The notes below the pieces were generated by a model. It made no database searches and was not told the DNA's origin. It saw only the letters and a list, made by a program, of their open reading frames with translations. This document shows positions 1 through 9,255 of a stretch of 37,983 nt of DNA, piece after piece. Position 1 is the stretch's first letter. Each line of letters starts with the position of its first letter. This DNA is from Bradyrhizobium sp. GTDB taxonomy: Bacteria; Pseudomonadota; Alphaproteobacteria; Rhizobiales; Xanthobacteraceae. The stretch spans positions 45,190-83,172 of the forward strand of contig NZ_JAEMSD010000001.1 in the NCBI RefSeq assembly GCF_016462955.1, written 5' to 3'. The position numbers and the translations under genes are program-made.

Positions 1-1
1 G

Positions 2-169
2 TACATTGCTTCGGTTTCAGGCACTGTTTCGTTGGCTGATGCAACCGAGGCTCAGATCATGCTGGTCGCAAAATATGATGCGCCCCGGTGGTGGCCGTAC
101 AATCCGGAAGTCTCAGTGCTGTTTGCGCTCGACGTCAGGAGTTCGCCTCCACGATGGGTGATGAAGTGA
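2..169 (+). CDS. possible C-terminal fragment of a protein running off the left edge (55 codons, stop TGA 167-169)
   Basis: Frame 2 is open from the window edge: YIASVSGTVSLADATEAQIMLVAKYDAPRWWPYNPEVSVLFALDVRSSPPRWVMK*; no family recognised. Confidence 0.3.
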   Translation, partial: YIASVSGTVSLADATEAQIMLVAKYDAPRWWPYNPEVSVLFALDVRSSPPRWVMK

Positions 170-534
170 CGTACGCCGGATCCGCGAGATCGGGCCATGC
201 CTCGCGTAACCGTCTTGGCGGCGTAGGGCTCAATGAATCAGGGGCAAAACAACGCAGGTTCGGTCGGTCAGAACCCAAGGCGGACACCGTAACCAGCCTG
301 GTGTCGTCCCACGCAACGCCGCTGCGTGCACGAACGCGCGCTTCCTGAGCGCAGGTTCTCCGGATAGGGGCGTTTGGGAGCTGTTATCTGTTGATATCGT
401 CCTTGCCGAGCCGGACTGGCACCGCCCAGCGGAGTTTAAGTTATTGAAGCCCTTCGTTCGTCACGCCAACGCAGCCCGGTGCGCCACTTTGGGGCCATTG
501 CGAATTGGGCTGAAGCAGTCTAGGTACGGCGATT

Positions 535-1086
535 ATGAATCCCTTGGATCAGGCCTTTCACTTGGATCATCAATTGATGATCCAACAACGGACCCGGCGA
601 GCCCGCTCGGTCGTGGTATCGGTCGCCGGTTTGTTCGTGGCCGGAGCGATCGGTACGTGTGTGGCCAGTAGTTACGACGAGCCGCTTCAATCGGCGGCGC
701 CGGCGAGGCCGCCGGCGGCGGCGCCAGATCACACGGCCCCCCTGAGCCTCATGAGTCTTCAGCTGAAGGAAGCCAATGAGACCGAAGAACTCAAACAGCA
801 GATTGCCGTCCAGCGCGCCGACATGCAGCGGCTATCGGACCAATTGTCTGCACTGATCTCCCGAATGGAGGTCTTGGAAGGATCACTGGAAGCGCGGGCC
901 CAGCAATCGTCAAGCATCTCGGCCTCTGTAGTCCCTTTGAGTTCGGAGAGCCCCGCTCCAACTTCCGGCCGTCCCTCGGCAACTGCAAGGTCGCTCAAGA
1001 AGCGAACGCCACAACGCGCACAGATGGGCCCGATATCGGTTGGCGGAGCCCCATTGACGACCGCGTCAGCCATTCCGCGGCAGTGA
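535..1086 (+). CDS. hypothetical membrane-anchored coiled-coil protein
   Basis: ORF with N-terminal TM (VVVSVAGLFVAGAIGTCVA) followed by a coiled-coil-like stretch (LKEANETEELKQQIAVQRADMQRLSDQLSALISRMEVLEGSL); alternative ATG at 577. Confidence 0.65.
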   Translation: MNPLDQAFHLDHQLMIQQRTRRARSVVVSVAGLFVAGAIGTCVASSYDEPLQSAAPARPPAAAPDHTAPLSLMSLQLKEANETEELKQQIAVQRADMQRLSDQLSALISRMEVLEGSLEARAQQSSSISASVVPLSSESPAPTSGRPSATARSLKKRTPQRAQMGPISVGGAPLTTASAIPRQ

Positions 1087-1248
1087 TAGTCTGACGGGGC
1101 CAAGTTTGCCCGGTCTTGCATCGGGGGAGAAGCCCATGAGGAGCTTCTTCCGCGCTGCTCTGCCTGCCCGAAGCCGCCACTTGCTGGCTTTTCCGCATTG
1201 TTGCATATCGAATAGGAGCCAGGTGAGCCCGAATCGGACGATGCAATC

Positions 1249-2400
1249 ATGAGTCCGGCAGAGCTACTTCCGAACGATCCGAATGCGAAGGATGCGACGT
1301 CAACGGAAGTCCAGTTTGCGCTTGTGATCGCGCGCATCCTCGAAACTGTGAAGAACGACCCCGAATACATGCGGCAGGTCGTCTACGATCTCGCTCGCCA
1401 TAAGCTTCAGGAGCAGTTTACCCACGCAGATGCGGGCGACGTCCGCCGCTTGCAAGATGCCCTGGAAGCCGCGATCAATGGCGTAGAGCAATTCTCCCGC
1501 CAAGGTATCGGTGCTCCCGGTCTACCACCCCCGCAACTTACGAGCGCCCCCGATCTCGGCGAGTCTCCGAGGCTGGAGAGTGCGCCTTTGCCGGGCCCCC
1601 GGCAAGTGGTACTCCACGAGCGGGGCGCTCATGTCCCTTCCTTTAGATGGGTCACGAAGCGTGAATTGATTGTGCTGCTCGCGTTGGCGACAGCAGGACT
1701 GCTTTTCCACGAACGAGATCACCTGGCCGGTCTGATCTCCACTTCCACCAAGCCGATCGAATCCGTCTCGACGGAAACAAGTCCTGCCGCGACGGTTTCG
1801 ATTCCGATCCCGCCGGCGGCTCCGCGGATAGCCCCTGTCGAGGACCCGAAACCTACGCGCGCCCTGCCAACGGAGTATGGCGTCTATGCCCTTGATGAAG
1901 ATCGTCCGGTCGTCAAGCTGCAACTTCTGCCTGGAAAAGCGCCCGACATCAGGATCGCTGTTTCGCCGGCCTTCAAGGTGCCGGATCAGCCAGCTCTGCC
2001 TACGGGACGCGTCAAGTTCATCGTGTTTCGACGCGAAGCCGTGAACAACATTCCGGACAATGCCGAGGTTCGAGTCGTCGCCAAGATTGCGCGTGAGTTC
2101 TCACCTGCGGCAGCCGGCAAGAGGTTGAACGAGGATGACGACGTTTGGGTGATTCGTAACTTCTCCTACACATTTCAGGTGAGCCCCGTCGCGGGCTCTC
2201 CGGAAATGTACGAGCTCCGGAGTGAGGATCCGGAGTTGGATCTTCCGGCGGGCAACTATGTGCTCGTCTTGAAGACGCAAACCTATTTCTTCCGGGTTGG
2301 TGGAGAGGTTGTCGATCCAAGGCAGTGCATCGAGCGGGTGGTCGCCAGCAACGGCACGTTCTATGCCCCGTGCAGACCAGGGCGCGGCGCAGGAAGGTGA
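1249..2400 (+). CDS. hypothetical membrane protein with large C-terminal domain
   Basis: 383-aa ORF, single TM (ELIVLLALATAGLLF), non-repetitive C-terminal domain; downstream of and co-directional with the 535-1086 ORF. Confidence 0.7.
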   Translation: MSPAELLPNDPNAKDATSTEVQFALVIARILETVKNDPEYMRQVVYDLARHKLQEQFTHADAGDVRRLQDALEAAINGVEQFSRQGIGAPGLPPPQLTSAPDLGESPRLESAPLPGPRQVVLHERGAHVPSFRWVTKRELIVLLALATAGLLFHERDHLAGLISTSTKPIESVSTETSPAATVSIPIPPAAPRIAPVEDPKPTRALPTEYGVYALDEDRPVVKLQLLPGKAPDIRIAVSPAFKVPDQPALPTGRVKFIVFRREAVNNIPDNAEVRVVAKIAREFSPAAAGKRLNEDDDVWVIRNFSYTFQVSPVAGSPEMYELRSEDPELDLPAGNYVLVLKTQTYFFRVGGEVVDPRQCIERVVASNGTFYAPCRPGRGAGR

Positions 2401-2578
2401 TTTTCCGCTGAGCCCCATTTGCAAGCCGCCTGCGACCAGTGATAAACGCCGTGCTTCGCCTTATGCTGGCCTTTCGCGTCCGGCCCGCCTCCATGAAGCT
2501 CGAAAAGCCAAGCGATCGTGGAACGGACGTCGCGCGGAGTGGTTTATATTTTGCGTAACCACATGAAGAGAAGCGATC

Positions 2579-2908
2579 ATGTTGCGTTTAATGTCGCTCT
2601 GCGGCGCGATTGTGCTCTTCGGGTCGATCGCCAAGGCCGAGAATTGCCAGCTGTTAGGCGCCGGCAAAGTCATCTGCGACAATGGAGTTGCAGCGCAGCG
2701 CTATGGCCAGACCACTTATTGGAACAACGGGACGATATCCGAGCAGTACGGGACGACGACATACAACAGCGACGGCAGCAGCGCTCGGCAATACGGAAAC
2801 ACCACGATCTTCAGCGATGGCGGGTCGGCCCGGACGTATGGGAACCGTACGTATTTCAGCGACGGCAGATCTTGTTATAAGTACGGTCGTCAGCTTCGCT
2901 GCGATTGA
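2579..2908 (+). CDS. small secreted tandem-repeat protein
   Basis: Signal peptide-like MLRLMSLCGAIVLFGSIAKA; four 15-aa repeats xxYGxTTYxSDGxSA (about 2696-2875) flanked by Cys pairs. Confidence 0.75.
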   Translation: MLRLMSLCGAIVLFGSIAKAENCQLLGAGKVICDNGVAAQRYGQTTYWNNGTISEQYGTTTYNSDGSSARQYGNTTIFSDGGSARTYGNRTYFSDGRSCYKYGRQLRCD

Positions 2909-3074
2909 AGGACGAACGCGCAAGTAGGGATGCCGGCCAGTACAGCCGTGGCACGGCGGTGCGTCGATCTTCTCTATGGATGGACGATATCAACTCGCAT
3001 CCGCTGCATTAAGGCTTCGTTAACTACGGTCGAGCCATCCTCGCGCCTGCCGTCCTCAAACGAGACCTCCGTGC

Positions 3075-3494
3075 ATGTTTCAGCTCTTTGCGAAGGCTCG
3101 CAATCAGAGTTTTCTTCGCCGAACGGGATCGTCGACATTTCGGGTGCGCTCGGCAAAGCGTGACTCAGAAGTAGATCAGCGCCGGGTTGCAACTATCATG
3201 GTCGCCATCGAAGATGCGATCGCGGCAGCCGAGCGCGAGCGCGCTGGTTTGAACCGACGGGTCGAGGAGGTCTTGGCGCGAGCAGCCGTGACGCTGGGAA
3301 ATGATGACGACGAGTATCTGTACCGCGAACCGCTGGATAGTCATCACCAGGATCTATTCGACGCGGAAATCGTCAACGGCCAAAGGCGACTGAAGGAGTT
3401 GGGCTCCGCAATCGCTCATTTCAGCTTTGTCAGGGCCGCAATGCTGAGCCGGTTTCCCGACTACAAGTTCCGTGCTGACGACGCGGAAGCATAA
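3075..3494 (+). CDS. hypothetical protein
   Basis: 139-aa ORF with helical composition; start uncertain (internal ATG in MVAIEDAIAAAERERAGL). Confidence 0.5.
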   Translation: MFQLFAKARNQSFLRRTGSSTFRVRSAKRDSEVDQRRVATIMVAIEDAIAAAERERAGLNRRVEEVLARAAVTLGNDDDEYLYREPLDSHHQDLFDAEIVNGQRRLKELGSAIAHFSFVRAAMLSRFPDYKFRADDAEA

Positions 3495-3507
3495 TGCAAG
3501 CCGGGGC

Positions 3508-3759
3508 CTAGCCGTGGTGACCGGGCAGTGCACCCGCCTGCTGCTCCGCAACTCCCGCGGGAAATGTCTTGAGCAGCGCGCCTATTAGATAGCTGAGCTG
3601 CAGCAGGACGATGAATATCAACACAGACGACAGGAACTGCGATGTCGTCGCCGCGATGACGATTCCGCCCAGGGGGATGACAGGGATGAGAATAAACACC
3701 CGGTACCTGAACCCCAGGGCGAGGCCTACCAGCACGGTAACGGCAATGAGTATCGTCAC
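3508..3759 (-). CDS. small hydrophobic membrane protein
   Basis: 83-aa ORF with two to three predicted TM segments by eye. Confidence 0.5.
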   Translation of the reverse strand: MTILIAVTVLVGLALGFRYRVFILIPVIPLGGIVIAATTSQFLSSVLIFIVLLQLSYLIGALLKTFPAGVAEQQAGALPGHHG

Positions 3760-3998
3760 GGGAGCACTCCAACAGGTTCCGTGACGGTAGGTGAGGCGGG
3801 CTAACGTTACCTTAAGTCATATGGCAAAATCTTCCTTGAAATTGGGCTCTGGCAGCACCGTTCCTTTTTTCAGACGGGTCGCCGCGGTAGTCCCAACCCC
3901 TGATGACGAGAGATGAATTCACCCGCCGGTCGCAGCCTGGTGTTCTGCAGAAGAGGGCCTGCGGTACCTTTCACTACGGTACGTGCCGACTAAAGCGA

Positions 3999-5279
3999 TC
4001 AGTTCGAGTTCACGATGGCGTTGATGTTTGCCGCATTGGTCGTGGCGGCATCCAGCGGCGCCATGATCTTGATGAACTCGGTCGAAGGCGACTCGGCGAC
4101 CGAAATCACATCGTGGTCGCGCATTCTGAACGAATCCGCCTGGAACCAGCCATCCGGCTTGCTCATGTCGAACTTGTAAACGGCTGGCACTCGCAAGGTA
4201 GGAAAGCCATTTACCTCGAGGCCAACGTTTTCCAGCAAGTGCTTCGGCTCGAACCGGTAGACGAACACGGACTTCGAGTTGGCGCGGCTTCCGTCGAGCC
4301 CGCCCGCTTTCGCCAGCGCTTCGGCGAGTGACATATCATAGTTCTCAAAAGTGAAGCGACGGTTGTTCGTTCCGCCGATGGAGCCGGGGCTGGGTGTCGA
4401 TCCGAACGCCATGAACACGCGCGGAATTCGCGTCAGGAAGATCACATCGCCGGGGGCCAGCAAGATGTCTTCGGCAGGTCGTCGAACGATGGCGGCGAGG
4501 TATTGGCTGTACGTTCTCCCCGCACGCTTCAGGGTGACGGTGACTTCGTAATCGGGATATTTCGGCCCTCCCGCTCTGGCAATTGCCGCCAGCAGTCGAA
4601 GCCCGCCCGGGTCGATCGGGAAGCGCGACGGTGAATTGGCTTCACCAAGCACACTGACCTGGTTTCCGCGCTGCTCCGCGACCGCCACAACGACCTGCGG
4701 CTCGATTGCGCGCTCCTTGAGTCGATCGCGGATGATCGCGGAAACCGCACGCGGCGTCAGTCCGGCGACCTTAACCGTGTCCGCGAAGGGAATATTGATG
4801 CTACCGGTCTGATCGACCTGCTGTCGGGGGATGTCGACGAAATTGCCCGACCTGACGCCTGCTTCACCCGGAATGAACAATCCACCTGCTTGCGCCTCGA
4901 AGACCGTGACCGACAGAATATCACCGATACTGATCGGCGCGTCGCGATGGCCTCCGGGCACGGATGCGAACGACGTGCCGGTCGTATTGGTGATCGTGTT
5001 GGTGGCCTGCAAGACGGTGGCGTTGATGGGCATCAGCACATAGGGAAGCGGCGCTGATGGCTCCGTGACGATCGCGGCGTTCTCGTGGACCGCAGCGGAG
5101 TCGGGCGCGTCCATCGGGATGAAGCCTGCGCATCCGGTCATCGTCACCGAAACGAAGATCAGTACTGCATGATGACGAACGACAGCCGCAATCGATCTTC
5201 CTGACTCGGTAACCACAATGACCTCACGCTGCTTACTAGGACTGCGACAAGCGTAGCAATCATCCCGTTGTCGAGTCAC
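3999..5279 (-). CDS. polysaccharide export outer-membrane lipoprotein (Wza/ExoF-like, Poly_export/SLBB)
   Basis: Lipobox-like VTMTGC; ISIGDILSVTVFEAQAGGLFIPGEAG and repeated soluble-ligand-binding-like segments (VSVLGEANSPSRFPI...); start uncertain, may be internal. Confidence 0.88.
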   Translation of the reverse strand: MTRQRDDCYACRSPSKQREVIVVTESGRSIAAVVRHHAVLIFVSVTMTGCAGFIPMDAPDSAAVHENAAIVTEPSAPLPYVLMPINATVLQATNTITNTTGTSFASVPGGHRDAPISIGDILSVTVFEAQAGGLFIPGEAGVRSGNFVDIPRQQVDQTGSINIPFADTVKVAGLTPRAVSAIIRDRLKERAIEPQVVVAVAEQRGNQVSVLGEANSPSRFPIDPGGLRLLAAIARAGGPKYPDYEVTVTLKRAGRTYSQYLAAIVRRPAEDILLAPGDVIFLTRIPRVFMAFGSTPSPGSIGGTNNRRFTFENYDMSLAEALAKAGGLDGSRANSKSVFVYRFEPKHLLENVGLEVNGFPTLRVPAVYKFDMSKPDGWFQADSFRMRDHDVISVAESPSTEFIKIMAPLDAATTNAANINAIVNSN

Positions 5280-5488
5280 TCTCGCCCCGGTTTTGCCCGT
5301 GCGAAACTGCAGCGCTTGTGGCCTCCATGCAACGTGATGACAAAAGCATTTGTCTTAGCAGTGGCGAGTGATCGAGCAATGTGGCTTCTTCTTGGCTGCA
5401 ACGAGCAACAGCATCACGATTAGACACACAATCGACTTGCTTGCGACGCGCTGTCGTCGGACGCGAAGCTCTTGCCGGGTGATGCGGT

Positions 5489-6232
5489 TCAAACTGCGAG
5501 CATGCTCGTGCCTTGGATGCTCATGAGTGTGAGATTGCCCGTTGCGTAAGCTCCCGTGTCGATATTCGCTCGGTTCGGCAGCAACTGCGCGTTCCGCACC
5601 GGAGTATGACCGTGCACGATGTATTTACTGAAGCGTTCGTCACTTTTTAGGAATTCTTCGCGAATCCACAACAGGTCGGTCTCTCGCTGCTCGGATAAAG
5701 GGACACCTGGTCGTATGCCGGCGTGGACGAAGAAGAAATCCCCGCAGGTGAAAGATGGGCGTAGGTTGCGCAGGAACTCGACATGTTCCTGCGGCAAGGC
5801 CCGGGCGAATTGGCGCAGCAAAGCGACCCGCTCCTCCTGCTCCGGCGTCGGCTGAGGCAGCGAAACGCCATAGGACCTCAATGTCTGAGCTCCGCCGACC
5901 CGGAGCCAATCGTCCAGCAAGTCGGGGTTGCGCACGGCCGTGGTCAGGAGAGCCTCGTGATTTCCTTTTAGAAATACGGTATTGGCCCGCCGGCTGCGCT
6001 TCACCAGAACGTCGAGGGTCGATCGTGCATCGGGCCCACGGTCGATGTAGTCGCCCAAGAACACCTCGATCGCATGACGGGGCTTGCTCCGGGCGAGATC
6101 GGCATCGATCACCCGCAGCATGGGCTCGAGCAAATGGGTGCACCCATGTATGTCGGAGATGGCGTAGATGCGCACCCCGTCCGGCAGCTTGGGCTTCCGC
6201 CTCGGCGCGCGCGATCGAAAAAGCGGCATCAT
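5489..6232 (-). CDS. PPP-family metallophosphatase / serine-threonine protein phosphatase (PssZ-like by context)
   Basis: Motifs ISDIHG, GDYIDRGPD, KGNHE, VHGHTP. Confidence 0.88.
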   Translation of the reverse strand: MMPLFRSRAPRRKPKLPDGVRIYAISDIHGCTHLLEPMLRVIDADLARSKPRHAIEVFLGDYIDRGPDARSTLDVLVKRSRRANTVFLKGNHEALLTTAVRNPDLLDDWLRVGGAQTLRSYGVSLPQPTPEQEERVALLRQFARALPQEHVEFLRNLRPSFTCGDFFFVHAGIRPGVPLSEQRETDLLWIREEFLKSDERFSKYIVHGHTPVRNAQLLPNRANIDTGAYATGNLTLMSIQGTSMLAV

Positions 6233-6822
6233 TGCTCGGACGTGCTCAAAATCGTTTCATCCGTTGAGAGCGATGCAATCAGCGATTGAGGATAATGATG
6301 GCGCGAGGGCCCGCCGGACGACGTTCGGTCCTTGCAACGGCACTTAACGATCCTCGCGCCGGACCAATGCTGCGCGGATTTCGACCGGTCTGATTGCGAT
6401 AGATTGTGAATTGATAAGATTGCTCTCATGAGTTGTTGTGAGCTCCTGCCGCTGCCAAGTCACGAGGACCAAATGTCATCGATCGCGATGAAAGAATCAA
6501 CGAAGCCAATGCTCATGATCTCTCACGCGTGATTCGAACCGGCGTTCGAGGGATCGGAACCGAACGGTTGAATTCTGGTTGCGCAAAATATCGGCGAACA
6601 GATGCAAATCGCAGCGCTACGCCGATCTTGATGTCAGTGTCATGAAGACATTATGCGTGTGCCGCATGCAAGTCGTTCGAGAGTTTCGCAAAGCTCTGCG
6701 CTGCGGAAAAAATTGCATGCGGCGCCACAATATCGCTGCGATCGGTTAACACCTTCCGTTGCGAAAGCCGCAAATCATCTGCTCGCGATGAGTGTCATGC
6801 GTGCCCGCCGATAGAGGTTCGA

Positions 6823-8253
6823 ATGGCTGTTGCAACTTACGGTACCGAGGACGTCCACTCCGGCTCTCTCGCGCGCGGCACTGTTCTTCAAAGGCCGTTT
6901 CAGGTCTTCATCATCGCCGCCGATTTTCTGGTTGTATTGGTCTGCTATGCAATCGCATCTCTCCTGTACGGAGATTCATTCGGGTGGTCCCTCGAGCCGG
7001 CCTCGCTGGGGCCTGGAACGATCGTCGGTCTGGCATTCGTCACGATTTCGTACTTCCAGGGCGTTTACGACACGCATCGTTTGCTGAGGGTCGTCTGGCA
7101 ATTGCGCAAGGCCGTCATGATCTGGTCGGCGGCGTTGACGGTTCTCGCGGTTGCCGCATTCCTGCTGAAGTCGACGGACAACCTATCGCGCGGCACCGTC
7201 CTCATCTTCGCGGGGGTTGGCAGCATCGGGCTGATGAGCGTTCGCTTTGCCTGGCAGTACGCCCTCCGTTCCAGCTTTGCAAAAGTACGCTTGGTCGATC
7301 GAAAAGTCGTCCTGCTTAGCCTGAAGCCGCTCGATTTCACGTCGACCCGATTCAAGGATCTCCGAAAAAATGGCTTCGACGTGGTACGCCATTTCGTGTT
7401 GAGCGGCGATGGCAACGGGAATCAATGGGAGACACAGATTCGCGATGTGGTCCGCGAGGCTCGTGCCGCGGACATCGATGAATTTCTTCTGGCCATCGAC
7501 TGGAACGAACTGCCTGTATTACAGAGGCTCGGCAAGCACTTGCGTGCAGTGTCCCAGCCGGTGCGCCTGCTTCCCGATAGTCCGATCGCGGATCTGGTCT
7601 CGCGTCCCTTCCTGCCCGTCAGCGGCACCGTTGCAATCGAGCTTCAGCGACCCCCGCTCACCGTATTCGAGCGATTGCAGAAGCGCTGTCTCGACATGGG
7701 GCTTGCGCTGTTCGGCTTGATCGTTCTGACACCGCTGCTGGTGACCGTTTGCGTTCTCATCAAGCTGGATTCGCCGGGGACGGTCATCTTCCGCCAGTGG
7801 CGCCGCGGGTGCAATGGCAAGCCGTTCGAGATCTGGAAGTTTCGAACGATGACCGTGAGCGAGAACGGACATACGGTGACGCAGGCCAAGAAGGGCGATG
7901 CACGCGTGACCAGGTTTGGGCGCTTCCTTCGCATGACCAGCATCGACGAACTGCCCCAGCTCTGGAACGTGCTGCGCGGCGATATGTCTTTGGTCGGTCC
8001 GCGTCCGCACGCGCTGGCGCACGACAACTACTATGACGATCTCATCCGCAATTACATCTATCGCCATCACGTGAAGCCAGGGTTGACCGGTTGGGCGCAG
8101 GTCAATGGCTGTCGCGGCGAGACGCCGACGATCGATCTGATGGAAAAGCGCGTGGAATACGACGTCTGGTACGTCGGCAACTGGAGCATTTGGCTCGACC
8201 TGAAGATTCTGGCGCGCACGGCGGCGGCCGTCATCTTTCAAGAGGCGTACTAA
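6823..8253 (+). CDS. undecaprenyl-phosphate glucose phosphotransferase (ExoY/WcaJ-type priming sugar transferase)
   Basis: N-terminal TM region plus bacterial sugar transferase domain: KRCLDMGLALFGLIVLTPLL, KFRTM, SIDELPQLWNVLRGDMSLVGPRP, KPGLTGWAQVNG. Confidence 0.93.
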   Translation: MAVATYGTEDVHSGSLARGTVLQRPFQVFIIAADFLVVLVCYAIASLLYGDSFGWSLEPASLGPGTIVGLAFVTISYFQGVYDTHRLLRVVWQLRKAVMIWSAALTVLAVAAFLLKSTDNLSRGTVLIFAGVGSIGLMSVRFAWQYALRSSFAKVRLVDRKVVLLSLKPLDFTSTRFKDLRKNGFDVVRHFVLSGDGNGNQWETQIRDVVREARAADIDEFLLAIDWNELPVLQRLGKHLRAVSQPVRLLPDSPIADLVSRPFLPVSGTVAIELQRPPLTVFERLQKRCLDMGLALFGLIVLTPLLVTVCVLIKLDSPGTVIFRQWRRGCNGKPFEIWKFRTMTVSENGHTVTQAKKGDARVTRFGRFLRMTSIDELPQLWNVLRGDMSLVGPRPHALAHDNYYDDLIRNYIYRHHVKPGLTGWAQVNGCRGETPTIDLMEKRVEYDVWYVGNWSIWLDLKILARTAAAVIFQEAY

Positions 8254-8254
8254 G

Positions 8255-8345
8255 TATGGTCCGGAAAAGTGCGAAGGGGTTTTTCCGGACAGACCATGCG
8301 CAAACGACGATGACGATTTATCCAGACCTCATCGCGCTTCAGGCG
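8255..8345 (+). repeat. dispersed palindromic repeat element of the type common in Rhizobiales genomes
   Basis: tatGGTCCGGAAAAgtgcgaaggggtTTTTCCGGACagaccatgcgcaaac...gatgacgatttatcc...; perfect 10-bp arms GTCCGGAAAA (8259-8268)/TTTTCCGGAC (8281-8290) just after the priming transferase stop. Confidence 0.65.
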
Positions 8346-8523
8346 AGAATGAATCTGCCGGATCGCCCCTTGAGCTTCAAGTTGAGCTGGCAGATGGTGT
8401 CGGGGCAAAGGCACTCGATGCTTGTCGCGCAGTAAAGGACGCTGCACGCTGGAGCAGCGTCGCGAAACATCCATCCTTCCGGGAAAGATCCGCGTCGACG
8501 ACGAATCCTCGTCCGGTGGCACC

Positions 8524-8817
8524 TTAGCGATCGTAGTGCATCGATTTCCTGAACAGCCGGACGATTGCATCGCGTAGCGCGAGCAGCGGGGGAACGAGAA
8601 CAAAAAACGCTCCCATCGCGATCGAAGCGACCGCGTGACGAAGCGAAAACGGCCTCTCGTGGTCGAACTGGCCGGGGCTGGGATCGATAGGGGCCGCCGA
8701 TAGGGCTCTGCCCGGTGAAACAGTCTTCTGTTGCGGTTTTCGGGGGGGGACCACGATCACCACGAACAGGATGTTGAGCAATAGCCAGATGCCCAAAACA
8801 ACCAAGACGACGACCAT
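8524..8817 (-). CDS. small membrane protein
   Basis: 97-aa ORF with two TM segments (VVVLVVLGIWLLLNILFVVIVV; ASIAMGAFFVLVPPLLAL). Confidence 0.5.
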   Translation of the reverse strand: MVVVLVVLGIWLLLNILFVVIVVPPRKPQQKTVSPGRALSAAPIDPSPGQFDHERPFSLRHAVASIAMGAFFVLVPPLLALRDAIVRLFRKSMHYDR

Positions 8818-9255
8818 TTGGACCTACCGAGGAACGCCAAAAAGCAATGAGCTTACGTTTAGCCTGAGACACCCCGGAAGGGAAGGTACCCGGGGCCCGA
8901 CCTGCCGGGGCGGAACCCTGGCCGGCCGCGACGGTCTCCGTCAGTTCCGTGCTTTCTGACAACGGTATGGACTCATTTTGTTGATGCGGGATGAATACGG
9001 GCCGCAAGGGCGTGCTCGCTCCGGCTCGCCTTCGCAAACTGGTTCGTAATGTCAACGGAGGGACGGCAGCATCAGGGACGATTTGACGGATACCCTTAAG
9101 GTTACCGTCGTGCCTTGGGGGCTGCCCCTCCCGCGCGAGGGCGGTGAACCCGCCTCGCGGGGAGACTTCGCTCTCTCCTCGTTGGCAGTCGCGCTACGCG
9201 CTCGATCGACGGACAGGACGTGCCGGCGCGGGCAAGCGCATCCAACGTCGCTCTT

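Noticed and set aside
9126-9170. Imperfect GC-rich hairpin CTCCCGCGCGAGGGCGG...CCCGCCTCGCGGGGAG downstream of the Wzc-like gene as a terminator
   Set aside because: Arms are imperfect and there is no T-tract; could be another palindromic repeat, so not listed as a terminator.
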